Shown: positions 1 through 8,365 of the stretch, in pieces | Layout: each line of letters begins with the position of its first letter | Numbering within the stretch: the stretch's first letter is position 1 | Source: Phytohabitans maris | GTDB taxonomy: Bacteria > Actinomycetota > Actinomycetes > Mycobacteriales > Micromonosporaceae | Length of the DNA: 64,000 nucleotides | Reading direction: 5' to 3' | Assembly: GCF_031085175.1 (NCBI RefSeq) | Contig: NZ_JAVHUY010000008.1 | Span: 1 to 64,000, forward strand | The notes under the pieces: generated by a model | Database searches by the model: none | The model's input: the letters and a program-made list of their open reading frames with translations, nothing else | What the model was told of the DNA's origin: nothing | Translations under genes and position numbers: made by a program

Positions 1-42
1 GGCCTGCACTGGACCAACGGATGGACCCTCGCCACCAGCTGA
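1..42 (+). CDS. Possible C-terminal end of a truncated upstream gene
   Basis: Frame 1 of the plus strand reads 13 residues rich in Trp and Thr and stops at TGA 40-42. The following 140 nt have a completely different, T-free composition, as expected just past a coding end. The fragment is too short to assign to a family, and the call rests only on this composition break and the stop. It could equally be non-coding. Confidence 0.25.
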   Translation, partial: GLHWTNGWTLATS

Positions 43-180
43 CCAGCCACCACCGGGCCCGAAGACACCACCACAGAGCCCACCAAGCGACCCCCGCAGC
101 GCCCACACCCGCACCACCACCCCCCCCGACCCAACCAACCCACCGGCAGCCAAACCCAGGCACCCACCCCACCGCCAACC
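41..180 (+). terminator. T-free, C-rich stretch; possible Rho-utilisation region
   Basis: All 140 bases from 41 to 180 lack T on the plus strand and are dominated by C and A with little G. A C-rich, G-poor transcript without secondary structure is the textbook rut profile for Rho. It starts right at the stop of the putative gene ending at 42. It encodes nothing recognisable; the reading frame across it is a Pro/His/Arg low-complexity string. The terminator role is inference. Confidence 0.35.
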
Positions 181-208
181 TCAAGAACGCCGATATTCAG
201 CGCCTTCC

Positions 209-237
209 TAGAACGACTTGAGGGGAGCTTCGATCAC
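209..237 (+). repeat. Half copy of a hairpin repeat also present at 25853-25909
   Basis: This 29-nt segment contains AGGGGAGCTTCGATCAC and matches the right arm, and in reverse complement the left arm, of the large inverted repeat at 25853-25909, about 25 kb away. Only one arm is present here, so it cannot fold like the other copy. It lies downstream of the stop of the adenosine kinase gene, in the gap that fills the left edge of the window. The rest of 238-365 shows only weak similarity to other intergenic mosaic pieces, for example GCAGCTCCAGAGC, also seen near 16400. Confidence 0.6.
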
Positions 238-365
238 CGGCCCGTCAGGGCTCGACCCCAGGCGGCCGGACGATAGTCAGGTGCCCCGTCTGTGCGGGCA
301 GCTCCAGAGCTTCTCGCCGAGGCAACCCCCGCCCCGCGGACGGCGTGGAAGCTGGGCGGCGGGCT

Positions 366-1367
366 TCAGGCGGGGTTCGGGGGGTGGAAGCGGAGGTGGG
401 GGCGGATGGCGGTGGCGGCGTCGGGGCCGTAGGCGTCGGCGAGGCGCTCCGCGGCGTCGGCGACGGTCAGGGTCCACTCCTGGCTGCCGACGCTCTCCAG
501 CACGGCGGTGGCGACCAGCGAGGCGAGCTGTGCCGCGTGGGTGACCGGCAGTCCGCTGTCGAGGCCGGCGAGGAAGCCGGCGCGGAACGCGTCGCCGACG
601 CCGGTGGGGTCGAGGATGTGGCGGGCCGGCACCGCGTTCACCTGGATTTCGGCCTCGCCCCGCGCGGCGATCCGCGCCCCCTTGTCGCCCAGCGTGGTGA
701 TCCGCATGCCGACGCGGTCGGTGATGCCGCGTTCGGTCCAGCCGGTGCGGCGCAGCAGCAGCTCCCACTCGTACTCGTTGGTGAACAGGTAGGTGGCGCC
801 GTCGACCAGCGCCCGGCACTCGTCGCGGTCGAGGCGGGGCAGCTGCTGCGACGGGTCGGCGGCGACCGGCACGCCGAGCCGGTGGGCCTGGGCGGTGTGG
901 GCGAGCATCGCCTCCGGCGCGCTCGCCCCGACCAGGACGAGCGACACCCCGCGGGAGGCGACGACCGGCGCCAGGTCGATGCGGGCCGACGCGGACATCG
1001 CGCCCGGGTAGAACGAGGCGATCTGGCACTGGTCGTCGTCCGTGGTGCAGGTGAACCGCGGGGTGTGCGCGCCGGCGACGGTCAGCACACCACCGCAGTC
1101 GACGCCGTGCCGCTCCAGCCAGGAGCGGTAGTCGGCGAAGTCCGGGCCGACGGCGCCGACCAGCACCGGGCGGCGGCCGAGGACACCGAGGGAGAACGCG
1201 ATGTTCGCGGCCACGCCGCCGCGCCGGATCTCCAGGTCTTCGACGAGGAAGCTCAGCGAGAGCCGGTCGAGGCGCTCGGCGACGAGCTGGTCGCGGAAGC
1301 GGCCGGGGAAGTGCATGAGGTGATCGGTCGCGATCGAGCCGGTGACCGCGACCGGGCCGGCCCGCAT
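366..1367 (-). CDS. adoK: Adenosine kinase (PfkB/ribokinase family)
   Basis: Phosphorylates adenosine to AMP with ATP, pulling the S-adenosylhomocysteine hydrolysis step forward. The 333-residue protein opens with VTGSIATDHLM and has RGGVAANIAF near residue 50, a LFTNEYEW segment near 200 and the PfkB signature DPTGVGDAF near 260 with the catalytic Asp. These blocks closely resemble Mycobacterium tuberculosis AdoK, as I remember that sequence. The ATG overlaps the purU stop as TGATG, so it is probably translationally coupled and last in the chain metV-metF-methyltransferase-metE-metK-purU-adoK. The neighbours make a methylation-cycle role much likelier than sugar phosphorylation. Confidence 0.9.
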   Translation of the reverse strand: MRAGPVAVTGSIATDHLMHFPGRFRDQLVAERLDRLSLSFLVEDLEIRRGGVAANIAFSLGVLGRRPVLVGAVGPDFADYRSWLERHGVDCGGVLTVAGAHTPRFTCTTDDDQCQIASFYPGAMSASARIDLAPVVASRGVSLVLVGASAPEAMLAHTAQAHRLGVPVAADPSQQLPRLDRDECRALVDGATYLFTNEYEWELLLRRTGWTERGITDRVGMRITTLGDKGARIAARGEAEIQVNAVPARHILDPTGVGDAFRAGFLAGLDSGLPVTHAAQLASLVATAVLESVGSQEWTLTVADAAERLADAYGPDAATAIRPHLRFHPPNPA

Positions 1368-2278
1368 CAGAACACGACCGTCGTCGCGTCGTGGACGAAG
1401 ACCCGGTCGGCGCAGTGCCAGGCGACCGCGCGGGAGAGCACGGTCCGCTCGATGTCGGCGCCGCTGCGGGCCAGGTCGGCGACGCCGGCGCGGTGCGATA
1501 CGCGGACCACGTCCTGCTCGATGATCGGCCCCTCGTCCAGCTCCTCGGTCGCGTAGTGGGCGGTGGCGCCGATGAGCTTGACGCCGCGCTGCTTGGCCCG
1601 CTCGTACGGGCTGGCGCCGGCGAACGCGGGCAGGAACGAGTGGTGGATGTTGATCACCGGTACCCCGACCCGGTCGAGGAAGTCGGCCGAGAGGATCTGC
1701 ATGTACCGGGCGAGCACCACCAGGTCGACCTCGCCGCGGAGCAGGTCGAGCTGGACCCGCTCGGCGGCCGGCTTGGTGGCCCGGGTGACCGGGACGTGCA
1801 TGTACGGGGTGCCGAACGCGGCCACGTCCGGCTCCAGGTCGGGGTGGTTGGAGAGGACCGCGACCACCTCGATCGGCAGCTCGCCGCGGCGGGCCCGCCA
1901 CAGCAGGTCGAGCAGGCAGTGGTCGTACCGGGACACGAAGATCGCCACGCGGGTGGGGGTGGCCGCCGGCCGGACCCGGAACTCCGCGCCCAGCCGCCGC
2001 GCCACCTCCACGTCGAACTGCCGTTCCAGCAGGTGCAGCCGCTCGCGGAGCCGGGTCAGGTGAAACTCGGTGCGGAGCATGAACCGCCCGCCGGTGGCGC
2101 CGGTGGAGAACTGGTCGGACTGCAGGATGTTGGCGCCGTGGCGGTGCAGGAACGCGCTGATCAGCGCGACGATCCCCGGCCCGTCCGGGCAGGAGACGAC
2201 GAGGCGGCCGATGTCGCGGGTGAAGTCGGGCCCGGTCGGGGTCAGCGGGGCGGGCCGCTCGGAGACGATCGTCGACAT
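1367..2278 (-). CDS. purU: Formyltetrahydrofolate deformylase
   Basis: Hydrolyses 10-formyl-THF to formate and THF and so balances the folate pool. The 303-residue protein has an N-terminal ACT-like domain (about residues 15-95, including SCPDGPGIVALIS) and a C-terminal formyltransferase fold. The latter carries VINIHHSFLPAF near residue 220 and the loop IGATAHYATEELDEGPIIEQ, both typical of PurU. The start MSTIVSE was chosen because upstream codons in this frame run antisense-like into metK. It follows metK by 5 nt and overlaps adoK. Position among met genes suggests it frees THF for re-methylation of the cycle or disposes of one-carbon units as formate. Confidence 0.93.
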   Translation of the reverse strand: MSTIVSERPAPLTPTGPDFTRDIGRLVVSCPDGPGIVALISAFLHRHGANILQSDQFSTGATGGRFMLRTEFHLTRLRERLHLLERQFDVEVARRLGAEFRVRPAATPTRVAIFVSRYDHCLLDLLWRARRGELPIEVVAVLSNHPDLEPDVAAFGTPYMHVPVTRATKPAAERVQLDLLRGEVDLVVLARYMQILSADFLDRVGVPVINIHHSFLPAFAGASPYERAKQRGVKLIGATAHYATEELDEGPIIEQDVVRVSHRAGVADLARSGADIERTVLSRAVAWHCADRVFVHDATTVVF

Positions 2279-2283
2279 CGGAC

Positions 2284-3504
2284 TCACGCCGCCGGGGCGG
2301 CGGTGAGGCCGGCGGCCGCCCGCAGCTCGTCGGCGCGGTCGGTGCGCTCCCACGGCAGGTCCACGTCGGAGCGTCCGAAGTGGCCGTACGCCGAGGTGTC
2401 CGCGTAGATCGGGCGGTGCAGGTCGAGGTAGTCGCGGAACGCGGCCGGGCGCAGGTCGAAGCAGTCCGCGACGAGCTTGTCGACCAGGGCGGGGTCGATC
2501 CGCTCGGTGCCGAACGTGTCGACCAGCAGCGAGACCGGCCGGGCCACCCCGATCGCGTACGCCACCTGGACCTCGGCCCGGCTCGCCAGGCCGGCCGCGA
2601 CGACGTTCTTCGCCACGTACCGGGCCGCGTACGCCGCGGAGCGGTCCACCTTGGACGGATCCTTGCCGGAGAACGCGCCGCCGCCGTGCCGGGCGAACCC
2701 GCCGTACGTGTCGATGATGATCTTGCGGCCGGTGAGCCCGGCGTCGCCGACCGGCCCGCCCACGACGAAGCGCCCGGTCGGGTTGACCAGCAACCCCCGG
2801 CGCAGCTCGGCGGCGTCGTAGAGGTCGGGCGGCAGGACCGGGGCGACCACGTGCTCCCAGACGTCGGCGCGGATCCGGTCGGCGGTGGCGTGCGCGGCGT
2901 GCTGGGTGGAGACGAGCACCCGCTCGATCCCGACCGGCACCCCGTCGCGGTACCGGACCGTCACCTGGGTCTTGCCGTCCGGCCGCAGGTAGTCGACGAC
3001 CCCCGCGCGGCGCACCTCGGCCAGCCGGCGGGCCAGGCGGTGGGCGAGCGTGATCGGCGCCGGCATCAGCTCGGGCGTCTCGTCGCAGGCGTAGCCGAAC
3101 ATCATGCCCTGGTCGCCGGCGCCCACGCGGTCGTACGGGTCGTCGGAGAGCCCCTCACGGTGCTCGTGCGCCCGGTCGACGCCGCGCGCGATGTCCGGGG
3201 ACTGCTTGTCCAGCGCGACGAGCACGGCGCAGTGGTCGCCGTCGAAGCCGTACGCCCCGTCGTCGTACCCGATGCGGTTGATGGTGTCGCGGACGATGCG
3301 GGTGTAGTCGAGCTGGACCGGCGTGGTGATCTCGCCGGCGAGCACGGCCATCCCGGTGGTTACCAGGGTCTCGCAGGCGACCCGCGACCGAGGGTCGGCG
3401 GCCAGCGCGGCGTCGAGCACCGCGTCGGAGATGGCGTCGGCGACCTTGTCCGGATGCCCTTCGGTGACCGACTCCGAGGTGAAGAGAAAGTCCACTTTGC
3501 TCAT
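2284..3504 (-). CDS. metK: S-adenosylmethionine synthetase
   Basis: Makes S-adenosylmethionine from methionine and ATP in the cytoplasm. At 406 residues it is of normal length. Family landmarks include [20 protein letters not shown] at the N-terminus, [12 protein letters not shown] near residue 120, and the glycine-rich [19 protein letters not shown] near residue 265. The ATG overlaps the TGA of the upstream metE-like gene (ATGA), which supports the start and operon membership. It is one of the central genes of this one-carbon cluster. Whether the genome has a second housekeeping metK cannot be seen here. Confidence 0.96.
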   Translation of the reverse strand: MSKVDFLFTSESVTEGHPDKVADAISDAVLDAALAADPRSRVACETLVTTGMAVLAGEITTPVQLDYTRIVRDTINRIGYDDGAYGFDGDHCAVLVALDKQSPDIARGVDRAHEHREGLSDDPYDRVGAGDQGMMFGYACDETPELMPAPITLAHRLARRLAEVRRAGVVDYLRPDGKTQVTVRYRDGVPVGIERVLVSTQHAAHATADRIRADVWEHVVAPVLPPDLYDAAELRRGLLVNPTGRFVVGGPVGDAGLTGRKIIIDTYGGFARHGGGAFSGKDPSKVDRSAAYAARYVAKNVVAAGLASRAEVQVAYAIGVARPVSLLVDTFGTERIDPALVDKLVADCFDLRPAAFRDYLDLHRPIYADTSAYGHFGRSDVDLPWERTDRADELRAAAGLTAAPAA

Positions 3505-4529
3505 ACCGTGGCTCCTTGCTTGATCGGCAGCTCGTCGCGGACCAGCCGGGCGCCGCGGGCCATCGCGGCCAGCTTCGCCCGGGCGGTCGCGGCGGTGAGG
3601 TTGCGCAGCCCGCAGTCCGGGTTGACGAAGAGCCGCTCGGCCCCGACGTGCCGCAGGGCGCGGCGGATGCGGTTGGCGACGAGCTCGGGTGTCTCGACCT
3701 CGTCGCTCTTGACGTCGATGACGCCGAGCCCGAGGGCGCCGGGCCAGCCGAACTTGTCGATGATCGTGAGGTCGTCGTCGCCCTTGCGGGCGAACTCCAG
3801 CACGAGCTGGTCCACATTGGCCTTGAGAACGTCGGGGAAGAGGAAGTCGTAGTGCCCTTCCCAGGACGGGCGGGCGTACCGGTTGCCGTAGCAGACGTGC
3901 AGCGCCCAGGTGGCCTCGACGCTGTCGGTCACCGCGTTGACGGCGTCGACGGCGAGGCCGACCTGGTCGGTGTGCCCGGCCAGGAACGGCTCGTCGATCT
4001 GCAGCAGGGTCGCGCCGAGCTCGGCCAGCGCCCGCGCCTCGGCGTTGAGCACTCCGGCCATCGCCATCACCAGGTCGCGCTGGCTCGTGCGGCCCCGGTC
4101 GTGGACCCGGCAGGAGAGCGAGAACGGGCCGGTGAACGAGAACTTGACGGGAGCGCTCGTCTGGGCCGACGTGAACGCGTAGTCGGCGGCGAGCCCCAGC
4201 GGCGACGGCCCGGTCACCGCGGGGAGCGTGGCGAGCCGCGCCTCGTGGTAGTCGTAGTAGAAGTCCTTGACCGGGTCGGGGATCTCGATGCCGGGCATCC
4301 GGGCGAGCGTGTAGTCGATGTCGTTGTCCCGGCGTAGCTCGCCGTCGGAGACGATGTCGATGCCGGCGAGCTCCTGGTCGCGCAGGGCCGCCTTGACGGC
4401 CATGTCGTGCACGTCCTGGAGCTGGCCGTAGCTCATCCGGCCCCGGCAGTAGTCGGTCTTGAGCCGCTCCATCCACTCTGGAACGGGGTACGAGCCGACG
4501 ACCGTGGTGGGCAGCGGGGGCAGCTCCAT
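3501..4529 (-). CDS. Short cobalamin-independent methionine synthase (catalytic-domain MetE)
   Basis: Probably transfers a methyl group to homocysteine (or a similar thiol) to form methionine. At 342 residues it matches only the C-terminal catalytic barrel of MetE (classical MetE is about 750). The N-terminus has [11 protein letters not shown], and the zinc ligands are visible as His and Cys in LHVCYGNRY, a Glu-containing [11 protein letters not shown] and the final Cys in NPDCGL. Short MetE relatives often do not use polyglutamylated methyl-THF directly, so the real methyl donor is open. It sits between metK and a methyltransferase gene (2-nt gap upstream, 4-nt overlap downstream), alongside metF and metV. 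Confidence 0.82.
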   Translation of the reverse strand: MELPPLPTTVVGSYPVPEWMERLKTDYCRGRMSYGQLQDVHDMAVKAALRDQELAGIDIVSDGELRRDNDIDYTLARMPGIEIPDPVKDFYYDYHEARLATLPAVTGPSPLGLAADYAFTSAQTSAPVKFSFTGPFSLSCRVHDRGRTSQRDLVMAMAGVLNAEARALAELGATLLQIDEPFLAGHTDQVGLAVDAVNAVTDSVEATWALHVCYGNRYARPSWEGHYDFLFPDVLKANVDQLVLEFARKGDDDLTIIDKFGWPGALGLGVIDVKSDEVETPELVANRIRRALRHVGAERLFVNPDCGLRNLTAATARAKLAAMARGARLVRDELPIKQGATV

Positions 4530-4531
4530 CC

Positions 4532-5911
4532 TCACTCCCTCACCTGTGCGGTCATCGTGACGATGTTGCCGGCCGACCGGTGCCGGAACGGTTCGAAGTG
4601 GACGTCGAAGCCGCAGCGCCGCCCGACGTGGGCGATCAGCGGGCCGTTGACCCAGTTGACGACCGAGCCGTCGTACTTGCCCGGGCCGCGGAACGGGCCG
4701 CGGTAGCCCTCGACGCCGGTGACGAAGATGTCGTGGCAGATCAGCCGCCCGTACGGGTGCAGCAGCTGGAGGCTGTCGGCGAAGCTGGCCACCGCGCCGT
4801 TGCTCACGTGCATCCGTATGTCGGCGCCCGACTCCAGCAGCGGCCGGAGCGCCTCCCCGCTGAACCTCGGGGTCACCGGGTACTCGTCCAGGGCGGGCAG
4901 CGGCACGTACCGCTCCTCCAGGCGGAGCGCCGACCACGCCTCCCGCCAGAATCCCACCGCCGTGTCGAGGTCGGGGAACCGGTCGGGCGCCACCTCGGTC
5001 AGCAGCAGCGGACCGAGGCGGAGCAGCCTGTGTACGAGGTCCGCCCGCGCGCCCTGCGCCGGCAGGTAGGCGCGGGTCTGCACCGCGTACGTGCGGCCCC
5101 CGATCTGGGCCACCTCGTCGGTCGGCAGGTTGTCGTACACATTGGACACGTAGACGAGGAACACCTTGTACTTCAGGAAGCCCAGCGACGTCAGCGGCCG
5201 GGTGGCGTCCAGGGCGACCGAGCTGACCCGCCCGGCGTGCTCGGCGACAGCCTCCCCGGCGAGGTCGAGCACGTGCTGGGAGTAGTCGCACATCAGGTAG
5301 TGCAGCCGCCGGTAGTAGTCGGTGCCGCGGGCGCGGTCGGCGCGGCGGAACTCGTCGAGGAAGACCTTGGCCTGGCCGCCGTTGCCGACGCCGAGCTCGA
5401 CGACGACCAGCTCCTCGGGGAGCGCCGCGCGCAGCTCCAGCGTCTCCCAGACGTCGAAGAGCCCCTCGATGACCTCGCGGGCGGCGTCGCGGTTGCGGGC
5501 GTCGCTCTCGCCGCCGGGCAGCGCCTGCTCGTAGCCGCGGCCGGAGGCCTTCTCCCACTGTTCGAGCGCGTTCCAGTAGAGGGCGTTGAAGGCCCAGACG
5601 CAGCTCGCGGAGCCGGGCCCCCAGTCCTCCAGGTAGACCCGGTCCGCTGAGTCGCCGCTCAGCCGGGGTGGCGGGCCGGCCCGGCGTACGTCGACGGCGA
5701 CCTCCAGACCCTCCGGTGTGGACAGGATCGGCCGCAGGTCCACGGCGTCGCGGAAGTTCTCCTTGTACTGCACCCAGTCGCAGACGACCCGTACCCGGCC
5801 GAGGTCCCACTCGGAGCCGGCCAGCGCCGAGACGACCGGTGCGACCGAGGCCGCGAGGTCGACCGGCTTGTCGGAGCGGAGCCGTGCGTGCGGCCTGAAG
5901 TCGATGAGCAT
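4532..5911 (-). CDS. SAM-dependent methyltransferase of unassigned substrate
   Basis: A 459-residue protein with a clear SAM-binding motif [21 protein letters not shown], near residue 185. Downstream acidic and hydrophobic blocks include [14 protein letters not shown] and [16 protein letters not shown]. The first 180 residues are not a methyltransferase core I recognise and include an acidic, Trp-rich stretch near [15 protein letters not shown]. It resembles distant MidA-like enzymes only in motif layout, so no substrate is proposed. It overlaps metF at its start and is 2 nt from the MetE-like gene. It is the only methyl-consuming enzyme in a set otherwise devoted to making and recycling SAM, so it is the likely client of that set. 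Confidence 0.72.
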   Translation of the reverse strand: MLIDFRPHARLRSDKPVDLAASVAPVVSALAGSEWDLGRVRVVCDWVQYKENFRDAVDLRPILSTPEGLEVAVDVRRAGPPPRLSGDSADRVYLEDWGPGSASCVWAFNALYWNALEQWEKASGRGYEQALPGGESDARNRDAAREVIEGLFDVWETLELRAALPEELVVVELGVGNGGQAKVFLDEFRRADRARGTDYYRRLHYLMCDYSQHVLDLAGEAVAEHAGRVSSVALDATRPLTSLGFLKYKVFLVYVSNVYDNLPTDEVAQIGGRTYAVQTRAYLPAQGARADLVHRLLRLGPLLLTEVAPDRFPDLDTAVGFWREAWSALRLEERYVPLPALDEYPVTPRFSGEALRPLLESGADIRMHVSNGAVASFADSLQLLHPYGRLICHDIFVTGVEGYRGPFRGPGKYDGSVVNWVNGPLIAHVGRRCGFDVHFEPFRHRSAGNIVTMTAQVRE

Positions 5912-6837
5912 CACCCTCCCCCTTCCCGCGCGGCGGCGTGCCGGACGCCGGCCCGGCGCACGATGTCGGGTACCTCGTCCTCGTGGCCGAAGACCATGAG
6001 GTGCACGCCGCGTACGCCGTCGAGCGCGGCCAGCGCCTGGACCGTCTCGACGCAGGCGCGCATGCCCTCCTCCTCGACCCGGTGTTCCGGCACGCCCGCC
6101 AGCCGCCGCCGCAGCCCGTCCGGCACGTGGACGCCGGGTACGCGGCCGGTCAGGAACGACAGCATCCGCCGCGACCGGATCGGCCCCACACCGGCGATCA
6201 CCGCGCACCGCTCGTTGACCCCTTCGTCGCGCAGGAGGCCGAGCCAGCCGGCGAACGCGTCGACGTCGAAGACGTACTGCGTCTGGACGAACTCCGCCCC
6301 GGCCGCCACCTTCTTCGCCAGCCGCCGGGCGCGCAGCGCGGCCGGCGGCGCGAACGGGTTCTCCACCGTGCCGATCAGCCACGACGGCCGGGTCGCCAGC
6401 GGCTTGCCGGAGAGCAGCGTGCCGTCGTCGCGCAGCGTCCGCGCGGTCCAGACCAGCTGCACCCCGTCGAGGTCGAAGACCGGCTTGGCGTCCGGGTGGT
6501 CGCCGAGCGTCGGGTGGTCGCCGGTGAGCAGCAGCACGTTGCGGACGCCGAGCGCCGCCGCGCCGAGCAGGTCGGACTGGAGCGCGATCCGGTTTCGGTC
6601 CCGGCAGGTCAGCTGCATCACCGGGTCGAGCCCGGCCCGCCGCACCAGGACGCTGCCGGCCAGGCTCGACATGCGTACGTTGGCGCCCTGGCTGTCGGTG
6701 ACGTTCGCCGCGTCCACCCACCCGCGCAGCGCGGCCGCCTTGCGCTCGACCGCGCCCGGGTCCGCGTCGCGCGGCGGGGCCAGCTCGGCCGTCACGACGA
6801 ACCGTCCACTGTCGAGCGCCTCGCGCAGCCCGGTCAC
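5911..6837 (-). CDS. metF: Methylenetetrahydrofolate reductase (MetF type)
   Basis: Reduces 5,10-methylene-THF to 5-methyl-THF with a flavin cofactor. The 308-residue protein starts with GTG, placed by the GTGA overlap with the metV-like gene. N-terminal VTAELAPPRD, NVTDSQGANVRMSS near residue 50, LLLTGDHP near 105 and EFVQTQYVFDVDAF near 190 are MTHFR-barrel signatures. Directly upstream lies a Cys-rich MTHFR C-terminal-domain protein (MetV type), so electrons may arrive through that partner rather than from bound NAD(P)H. Supplies methyl groups to the short MetE two genes downstream if that enzyme accepts methyl-THF. Confidence 0.88.
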   Translation of the reverse strand: MTGLREALDSGRFVVTAELAPPRDADPGAVERKAAALRGWVDAANVTDSQGANVRMSSLAGSVLVRRAGLDPVMQLTCRDRNRIALQSDLLGAAALGVRNVLLLTGDHPTLGDHPDAKPVFDLDGVQLVWTARTLRDDGTLLSGKPLATRPSWLIGTVENPFAPPAALRARRLAKKVAAGAEFVQTQYVFDVDAFAGWLGLLRDEGVNERCAVIAGVGPIRSRRMLSFLTGRVPGVHVPDGLRRRLAGVPEHRVEEEGMRACVETVQALAALDGVRGVHLMVFGHEDEVPDIVRRAGVRHAAAREGGG

Positions 6838-7346
6838 GTTCGATCCACCATGACCGGGCGTGGGTCCTCGGCGTCGTGCGCGACCGACAGGCCCTCGTCC
6901 CGCCCCTGCCAGTAGTTGACCCACGAGCTGCGGGTCCACTGCCGGTTGTCCACCGGCCGCTGCAGCAGGTCGAGGTCCGCGCCCCGGGCCGCGCCCTCCG
7001 CGCGGGTCCAGGCCGTGACCCAGACACACGTCCGGGTACGGTCGACCTCGCACGAGCCGTCCGGCGAGACACCGCCGCAGGGCCCGTTGCGCAGCTGCTT
7101 GGGGCAGGTCATCGGGCACGCGTACCCGGTGGTGGGCAGCGCGCACTGCCCGCACATCCGGCAGCCGAAGAGCCGTTCCTTGGTGACCCGCTCACCCGCC
7201 GTGAACGCCCGGTAGAGCACCGGGTGCCGCTCGACGTACGCGGCCAGCCGGCGGTAGGCGCCGTTGCGGGCGAGGAGCCGGTGCAGGGCGTACGCGAGGG
7301 TGGCCGGTACCCGCGGCCGGACGGGACGGATCCGCTCGACGCCCAT
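6834..7346 (-). CDS. metV: MetV-type Cys-rich partner of methylenetetrahydrofolate reductase
   Basis: A 170-residue protein matching the MTHFR C-terminal (MetV) domain. The central block, roughly residues 60-110, contains FGCRMCGQCALP, YACPMTCPKQLRNGPCGG and further Cys residues, giving about nine metal-ligand candidates. In acetogens and some proteobacteria MetV binds a metal or cluster and pairs with a small MetF; here metF follows with a GTGA overlap, the same arrangement. It has a strong ribosome site (GAGGAGGGG) before its ATG and is the first gene of the one-carbon operon. A MetFV pair in an apparently aerobic actinomycete is uncommon in my experience. Confidence 0.8.
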   Translation of the reverse strand: MGVERIRPVRPRVPATLAYALHRLLARNGAYRRLAAYVERHPVLYRAFTAGERVTKERLFGCRMCGQCALPTTGYACPMTCPKQLRNGPCGGVSPDGSCEVDRTRTCVWVTAWTRAEGAARGADLDLLQRPVDNRQWTRSSWVNYWQGRDEGLSVAHDAEDPRPVMVDRT

Positions 7347-7446
7347 CGCCCCTCCTCACCCCGGCGGTCATCTGCTGGCCGTCCCAAGGTCGCAGGGAGG
7401 GGGCGGAGGTGTCTTCGGGCGGCGCCGCAAGCTTCCCCCGCCGTCG

Positions 7447-7464
7447 TTTGTGCCCGGACACAAA
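7447..7464. promoter_or_regulatory. 18-bp near-perfect palindrome between two minus-strand operons
   Basis: TTTGTGCCCGGACACAAA pairs at 16 of 18 positions with itself. It lies 4 nt beyond the stop of the amidohydrolase gene and about 100 nt upstream of the metV start, inside a 122-nt gap. It may be an operator or part of the promoter region for the met operon, or a 3'-end hairpin of the preceding transcript. There is no T-tract, which favours an operator. Confidence 0.45.
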
Positions 7465-7468
7465 GCCC

Positions 7469-8365
7469 TCACGCGGCCGGCAGTCCGTACACCCTCCTCG
7501 CGGTCCGGCCGAAAACCTGCTCGCGGGCGGCGGCCGGGTACGGGCGCAGCGCCCGCTTCCAGGCGGAGACGAGCGGCGGCAGCTCGGTCCAGATCTTCTC
7601 GACCGGGAAGTTGCTGCCCCACATGCAGCGCTCCGCGCCGAACAGCTCCAGGCACACGGCGGTCACCTGGTCGATCAGCGCCTGGTCGACGCGGTGCGTG
7701 AACGTGCCCTGGCCGGTCAGCTTGACCACCACGTTGGGCTGCTCGGCCAGGCGGCGCATCCCGCGCGTCCATTCGTCCACTCTGGACGGCTCCGGGCCGT
7801 CCAGCATGCCGGCGTGCACCAGCACGAACGTGGTCCGCGGGAACGCCGCCACGAACGCGGCCGCGTCGGCCATCTGGCCGGCGAAGACCTGGAGCTCGAA
7901 GAGCCAGCCCAGGTCGGCGAGGGCGGCGATGTTGCGGCGGAACGTGGGGTCGTTCATCCGGTCGGGCGCGGTGGCGAAGCGGAACTCCGGGCGTTCGTGC
8001 CAGTGCAGCTGGAGCCGCACGCCACGCACCAGCGGCGTCACGGCCGCCTGCCGGCGCATCACGTCGGCGGCGTCCGCGGCGAAGAGGTCCGCGGAGCCGA
8101 CGACGGCCGTGGGCCATCCGGTCTCCCCGTGTACGTCCCGGAGCCACCGGATCTCGTCGACCGCGCGTTCGAGGGGCCAGTTCGTCTGGATGTACACCGA
8201 CGCGGTGATGCCGCACGCGGTCGCCTCGGCGATGTACTCGGCGGCCAGGTAGTCCCGCCGGATCGGCTCGTACGGCCCGAAGATGCGGGGCACCATCTCG
8301 CCGTTCAGCCAGGGCAGGTCGTCCCGCCGCCAGAGGTGGTGGTGCGCGTCGACGATGTCGGTCAT
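7469..8365 (-). CDS. Amidohydrolase family 2 (TIM-barrel metal hydrolase)
   Basis: A 298-residue TIM-barrel hydrolase related to L-fuconolactonase and 2-pyrone-4,6-dicarboxylate lactonase. N-terminal DIVDAHHHLWR gives the metal-binding HxH, VRGVRLQLHWH lies near residue 115, FVLVHAGMLDGP supplies a further His near 185, and MWGSNFPVEK marks the C-terminal metal-site strand. It is the last gene of the molybdenum-hydroxylase operon and overlaps the VWA gene as ATGA. By context it may open a lactone or cyclic amide made after hydroxylation of a ring; the substrate is not identifiable from sequence. Confidence 0.82.
   Translation of the reverse strand: MTDIVDAHHHLWRRDDLPWLNGEMVPRIFGPYEPIRRDYLAAEYIAEATACGITASVYIQTNWPLERAVDEIRWLRDVHGETGWPTAVVGSADLFAADAADVMRRQAAVTPLVRGVRLQLHWHERPEFRFATAPDRMNDPTFRRNIAALADLGWLFELQVFAGQMADAAAFVAAFPRTTFVLVHAGMLDGPEPSRVDEWTRGMRRLAEQPNVVVKLTGQGTFTHRVDQALIDQVTAVCLELFGAERCMWGSNFPVEKIWTELPPLVSAWKRALRPYPAAAREQVFGRTARRVYGLPAA

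Noticed and set aside
21-221. 66-codon frame at the left edge
   Set aside because: It is a Pro/His/Arg low-complexity string produced by the T-free stretch, with no ribosome site.
7347-7446. SAM or SAH riboswitch before the methyl-cycle operon
   Set aside because: I looked for conserved core elements of known SAM/SAH classes in this 100-nt leader on the minus strand and saw none; only a ribosome site and the palindrome are evident. A covariance-model search would be decisive.
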